Assembly (NCBI RefSeq): GCF_022512515.1
Contig: NZ_JAKWBK010000003.1
Coordinates: 310,001 to 374,000, forward strand
Direction of reading: 5' to 3'
Source: Paraniabella hibiscisoli
GTDB taxonomy: Bacteria; Bacteroidota; Bacteroidia; Chitinophagales; Chitinophagaceae
DNA: 64,000 bases
The position numbers and the translations under genes are program-made. Below, in pieces: positions 62,090-64,000 of the stretch; position 1 is the first letter of the stretch; each line of letters begins with the position of its first letter. Under the pieces are notes generated by a model that saw only the letters and a program-made list of their open reading frames with translations, had not been told where the DNA came from and did no database searches.

Positions 62090-62719
62090 ATGCAGATTAC
62101 CGTTTACATTCACAATAAACCTGTCCATTTATGCGATATCCTGGACGAACATCTTGAAAAATTGCATCATCAGCCCGACACTATTTTTATAGACGAGCTG
62201 GATAACCATACCATAAAAGCCATGCTAAAAGAAATCAACCTGCCGGAGATCAGGCGGGGTATTTTTCTGCACCCGGACCTGGAAGAGCTGAAAAAGCAGT
62301 TTTTTAAAAAATTTGAAGTGCATGTAGCCGGCGGCGGATTGGTGATCAACGAAAGCGGTGAACTGTTAATGATCTTTCGCCGGGGCGCCTGGGATTTGCC
62401 CAAGGGACATTTAGATAAGGGCGAAACCATAGAGGAATGTGCCGTGCGTGAAGTGCAGGAAGAAACCGGTTTGAAAAACGTAGAATTAGGACGGTTTCTG
62501 ACCACCACTTTTCATAGTTATGAGCAGGGCACCCATCATATTATGAAAGAATCTCATTGGTATTTAATGAAAAGCAGCCTGGATGAAAAGCTGGTTCCTC
62601 AAACTGATGAAGATATTGATGAAATTGAATGGGTGCAAGAGGGTCAACTGGACCAATATTTACCCCAGGCCTACCCTTCTATCAGGGATGTGGTACAGAA
62701 ATACCTGCATCAGAAGTAG
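62090..62719 (+). CDS. NUDIX hydrolase with N-terminal extension
   Basis: 209 residues, intact. The NUDIX box reads GHLDKGETIEECAVREVQEE TG and is preceded by RRGAWDLPK. About 75 residues precede the domain (MQITVYIHNKPVHLCDIL ... HPDLEELKKQFFKKFEV) and have no recognised fold. Hydrolyses a nucleoside-diphosphate-linked substrate; which one cannot be told. Its divergent neighbour is pyrE, a common arrangement in Bacteroidota. Confidence 0.9.
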   Translation: MQITVYIHNKPVHLCDILDEHLEKLHHQPDTIFIDELDNHTIKAMLKEINLPEIRRGIFLHPDLEELKKQFFKKFEVHVAGGGLVINESGELLMIFRRGAWDLPKGHLDKGETIEECAVREVQEETGLKNVELGRFLTTTFHSYEQGTHHIMKESHWYLMKSSLDEKLVPQTDEDIDEIEWVQEGQLDQYLPQAYPSIRDVVQKYLHQK

Positions 62720-62761
62720 ACAGCCGCACTTTTACTGGTACAACCAGCACATCTTATAACA

Positions 62762-62799
62762 AACAAGCCGGATAGTAAAAAACTTTCCGGCTTGTTTTT
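62762..62799 (+). terminator. Rho-independent terminator after NUDIX gene
   Basis: AACAAGCCGGA pairs with TCCGGCTTGTT (62786-62796), followed by a T-run on the plus strand. It may also serve the minus-strand gene ending at 62832. Confidence 0.87.
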
Positions 62800-62831
62800 A
62801 TTCATCCAATATCCTTGACTGGTAAATGGGA

Positions 62832-63008
62832 TTAATGATCTAACAACCATTTAATACCTACCACAAACATGATGATTACAGCAAAAACGTATTTCAGTTT
62901 AATCGCCTGGTTTTTCCTGTAAGTATAAATAATACCTACCGACATGATAAGGGCGATAGCGATGATAAACCAGCCAAATGCGGAAGCTCCTCCTAATTCA
63001 ATACTCAT
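62832..63008 (-). CDS. 58-residue membrane protein
   Basis: A short intact gene: ATG at 63008, stop TAA at 62832-62834. The product starts MSIELGGASAFGWFIIAIAL, has two transmembrane helices (about 12-30 and 38-55) joined by a basic turn (TYRKNQAIKLK), and ends KWLLDH. The ORF has conventional composition and lies 15 bases after the lipoprotein gene on the same strand, upstream of the shared terminator. No family recognised. Confidence 0.7.
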   Translation of the reverse strand: MSIELGGASAFGWFIIAIALIMSVGIIYTYRKNQAIKLKYVFAVIIMFVVGIKWLLDH

Positions 63009-63023
63009 AATTATGCCTGGTTT

Positions 63024-63520
63024 TTAGTCTTTTTCAATGGTGACGTCTGTTATCTGCATGGCAAAATTATCTGGCCTCCTATCCGCTTCAGGTTTATCAA
63101 ACTCGGCATAATGAACCTTTCCCTTGATCTTAAATGACTGATGCTGATCAAGGTTATATTTTTCACCTTTCCCATCATACACATTAAAATTCTTTAATGT
63201 ATATTTCTTTGATCGGGTTCTAAATCCAATGTCACACTATTTTTATCAGCTCCCAATGGCAATACAATATCAGAAATGCTTTCCTTTTCGGAACTCATAG
63301 CGCTTGGCTTAACAACGAAAGCCATAGGAATTGTTTTCGACTGCCCGGAACTAAACGTAAAAAATGGTGCATCAAACTCTCCTACAAGTTCGATTGTTTT
63401 ACCCTCATACTCATAGCTGTTTTGGAGTTTTTTGGCCATTTCTACAGATTCATTACTACAGGAAAAGAGTGAAATAGAAAGGGCTGCGGTCACAGTAGCG
63501 ATAAGGTTTGTTTTTTTCAT
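63024..63520 (-). CDS. Lipoprotein of unknown function, frameshifted
   Basis: About 165 residues from the ATG at 63520 (MKKTNLIATVTAALSISLFS, lipidation at the following Cys). Mature part has small beta-barrel character (YEYEGKTIELVGEFDAPFF, GEKYNLDQHQSFKIKGKVHY). The frame stops early at 63194; a shift near 63210-63215 restores RSKKYTLKNFNVYDGKGEKY and ends ITDVTIEKD at 63024. The pattern recalls OB-fold tRNA_anti-like lipoproteins, which I cannot confirm. Confidence 0.68.
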
Positions 63521-63821
63521 TTTGATTTGTTTTAATGGTAAACGGGGGTTTGAACAAAATTCTGCTAAACGAGATTTCCCGAGCAGGAATTGCCTTTTCA
63601 ACACCAAATAAATAGTATAGCCGCCATAATGAAAAAATGAAGTTACAATCCGCTTTAAACCATTTACAATTCGCTACTTAAAAAATCAGTGTTTTAAGAC
63701 AACCCGCTGATTGAACGAATACAGGTTATGATCAATCGAATTATAAGCCCCATTCACCGATATTGGCTTTTATTTTCCCCGAAATGGCATTTGTTTTGAA
63801 TTTCATAAGAAAAACAATCGT

Positions 63822-64000
63822 ATGACTACTCACGAAATAATCAGCCTCGGTTTCCAGAAAGCCAATTCCATTTCAGTAAATGAATATGTAAATGGCCTCG
63901 TAAAAGTTCAGTTGGAAGACAATAATGTAACCAATGTATTTGTAACCAATATTAAGGTAAACAGCATCAGGAATATTGAAGAATTGCAATACCTGTGCAA
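63822..64000 (+). CDS. Partial gene at window end, hypothetical
   Basis: ATG at 63822 opens a frame that runs off the window: it starts MTTHEIISLGFQKANSISVN and continues with beta-like sequence (VKVQLEDNNVTNVFVTNIKV). At least 59 residues. No family recognised and the end is not visible. Confidence 0.55.
   Translation, partial: MTTHEIISLGFQKANSISVNEYVNGLVKVQLEDNNVTNVFVTNIKVNSIRNIEELQYLC

Overview
The window comes from a Bacteroidota chromosome, most likely a soil or rhizosphere member of the Chitinophagaceae (inference). The evidence is two SusC/SusD pairs, many Cys-lipidated signal peptides, PorT-like barrels, DUF4983/DUF5007/DUF5008 proteins, fasciclin lipoproteins, and TAnnTTTG-type promoter elements with few Shine-Dalgarno sites. 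No tRNA, rRNA, CRISPR array, insertion sequence or phage gene was seen.

A large share of the genes, including housekeeping ones (uvrA, thyA, folA, pyrE, metX, metY, hom, rarA), are split into two or more reading frames. Nearly every break I resolved sits on a homopolymer and is repaired by one extra base. I read these as sequencing undercalls, not pseudogenes, and list each gene over its whole reconstructed span.

Layout. 38-4599 (minus): a double-glycine secretion operon with a C39-peptidase ABC exporter, an HlyD-type fusion protein, and a secreted protein with a GG leader. 4722-24076 (minus): an 11-gene polysaccharide-utilization-like operon built from two SusC-SusD-fasciclin-DUF500x modules. 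It ends with two DUF4983 phosphatase-fold lipoproteins flanking an M60 metallopeptidase, and has no glycoside hydrolase, which suggests glycoprotein or glycopeptide use. 24316-30271: an rRNA methyltransferase, a SAM methyltransferase, a folA / four-helix-bundle / thyA cluster, a DUF6526 protein and proline dehydrogenase. 30470-34631 (minus): metY-metX-hom behind a SAM-I riboswitch, its terminator, and an unannotated 27-residue Cys/Met-rich leader ORF. 34765-37960: outer-membrane barrels, an OmpA lipoprotein and a secreted protein. 38217-41560 (plus): uvrA and a partner. 41576-44564 (minus): pirin, MhqD-like esterase, MhqO-like dioxygenase, ElaA acetyltransferase. 44650-47015: an S9 dipeptidyl peptidase followed by two REP-like palindromes. 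47162-49318: a 718-residue orphan, followed on the plus-strand map by a 186-bp tandem duplication. 49987-57485: rarA, an esterase lipoprotein, rocD, membrane proteins, a barrel and a VWA lipoprotein-like protein. 57712-60287 (plus): a secreted protein, an ECF sigma factor and its fused anti-sigma/TonB-like partner. 60288-61373: AT-rich and essentially gene-free. 61374-64000: pyrE, NUDIX, a 58-residue membrane protein, a lipoprotein and a partial gene.

The most interesting items are the SAM riboswitch plus Cys/Met leader ORF ahead of metY, the GG-leader export of a large repeat-bearing protein, the M60/fasciclin double-SusCD locus with degenerate phosphatase partners, and a palindrome shared by two unrelated promoters.
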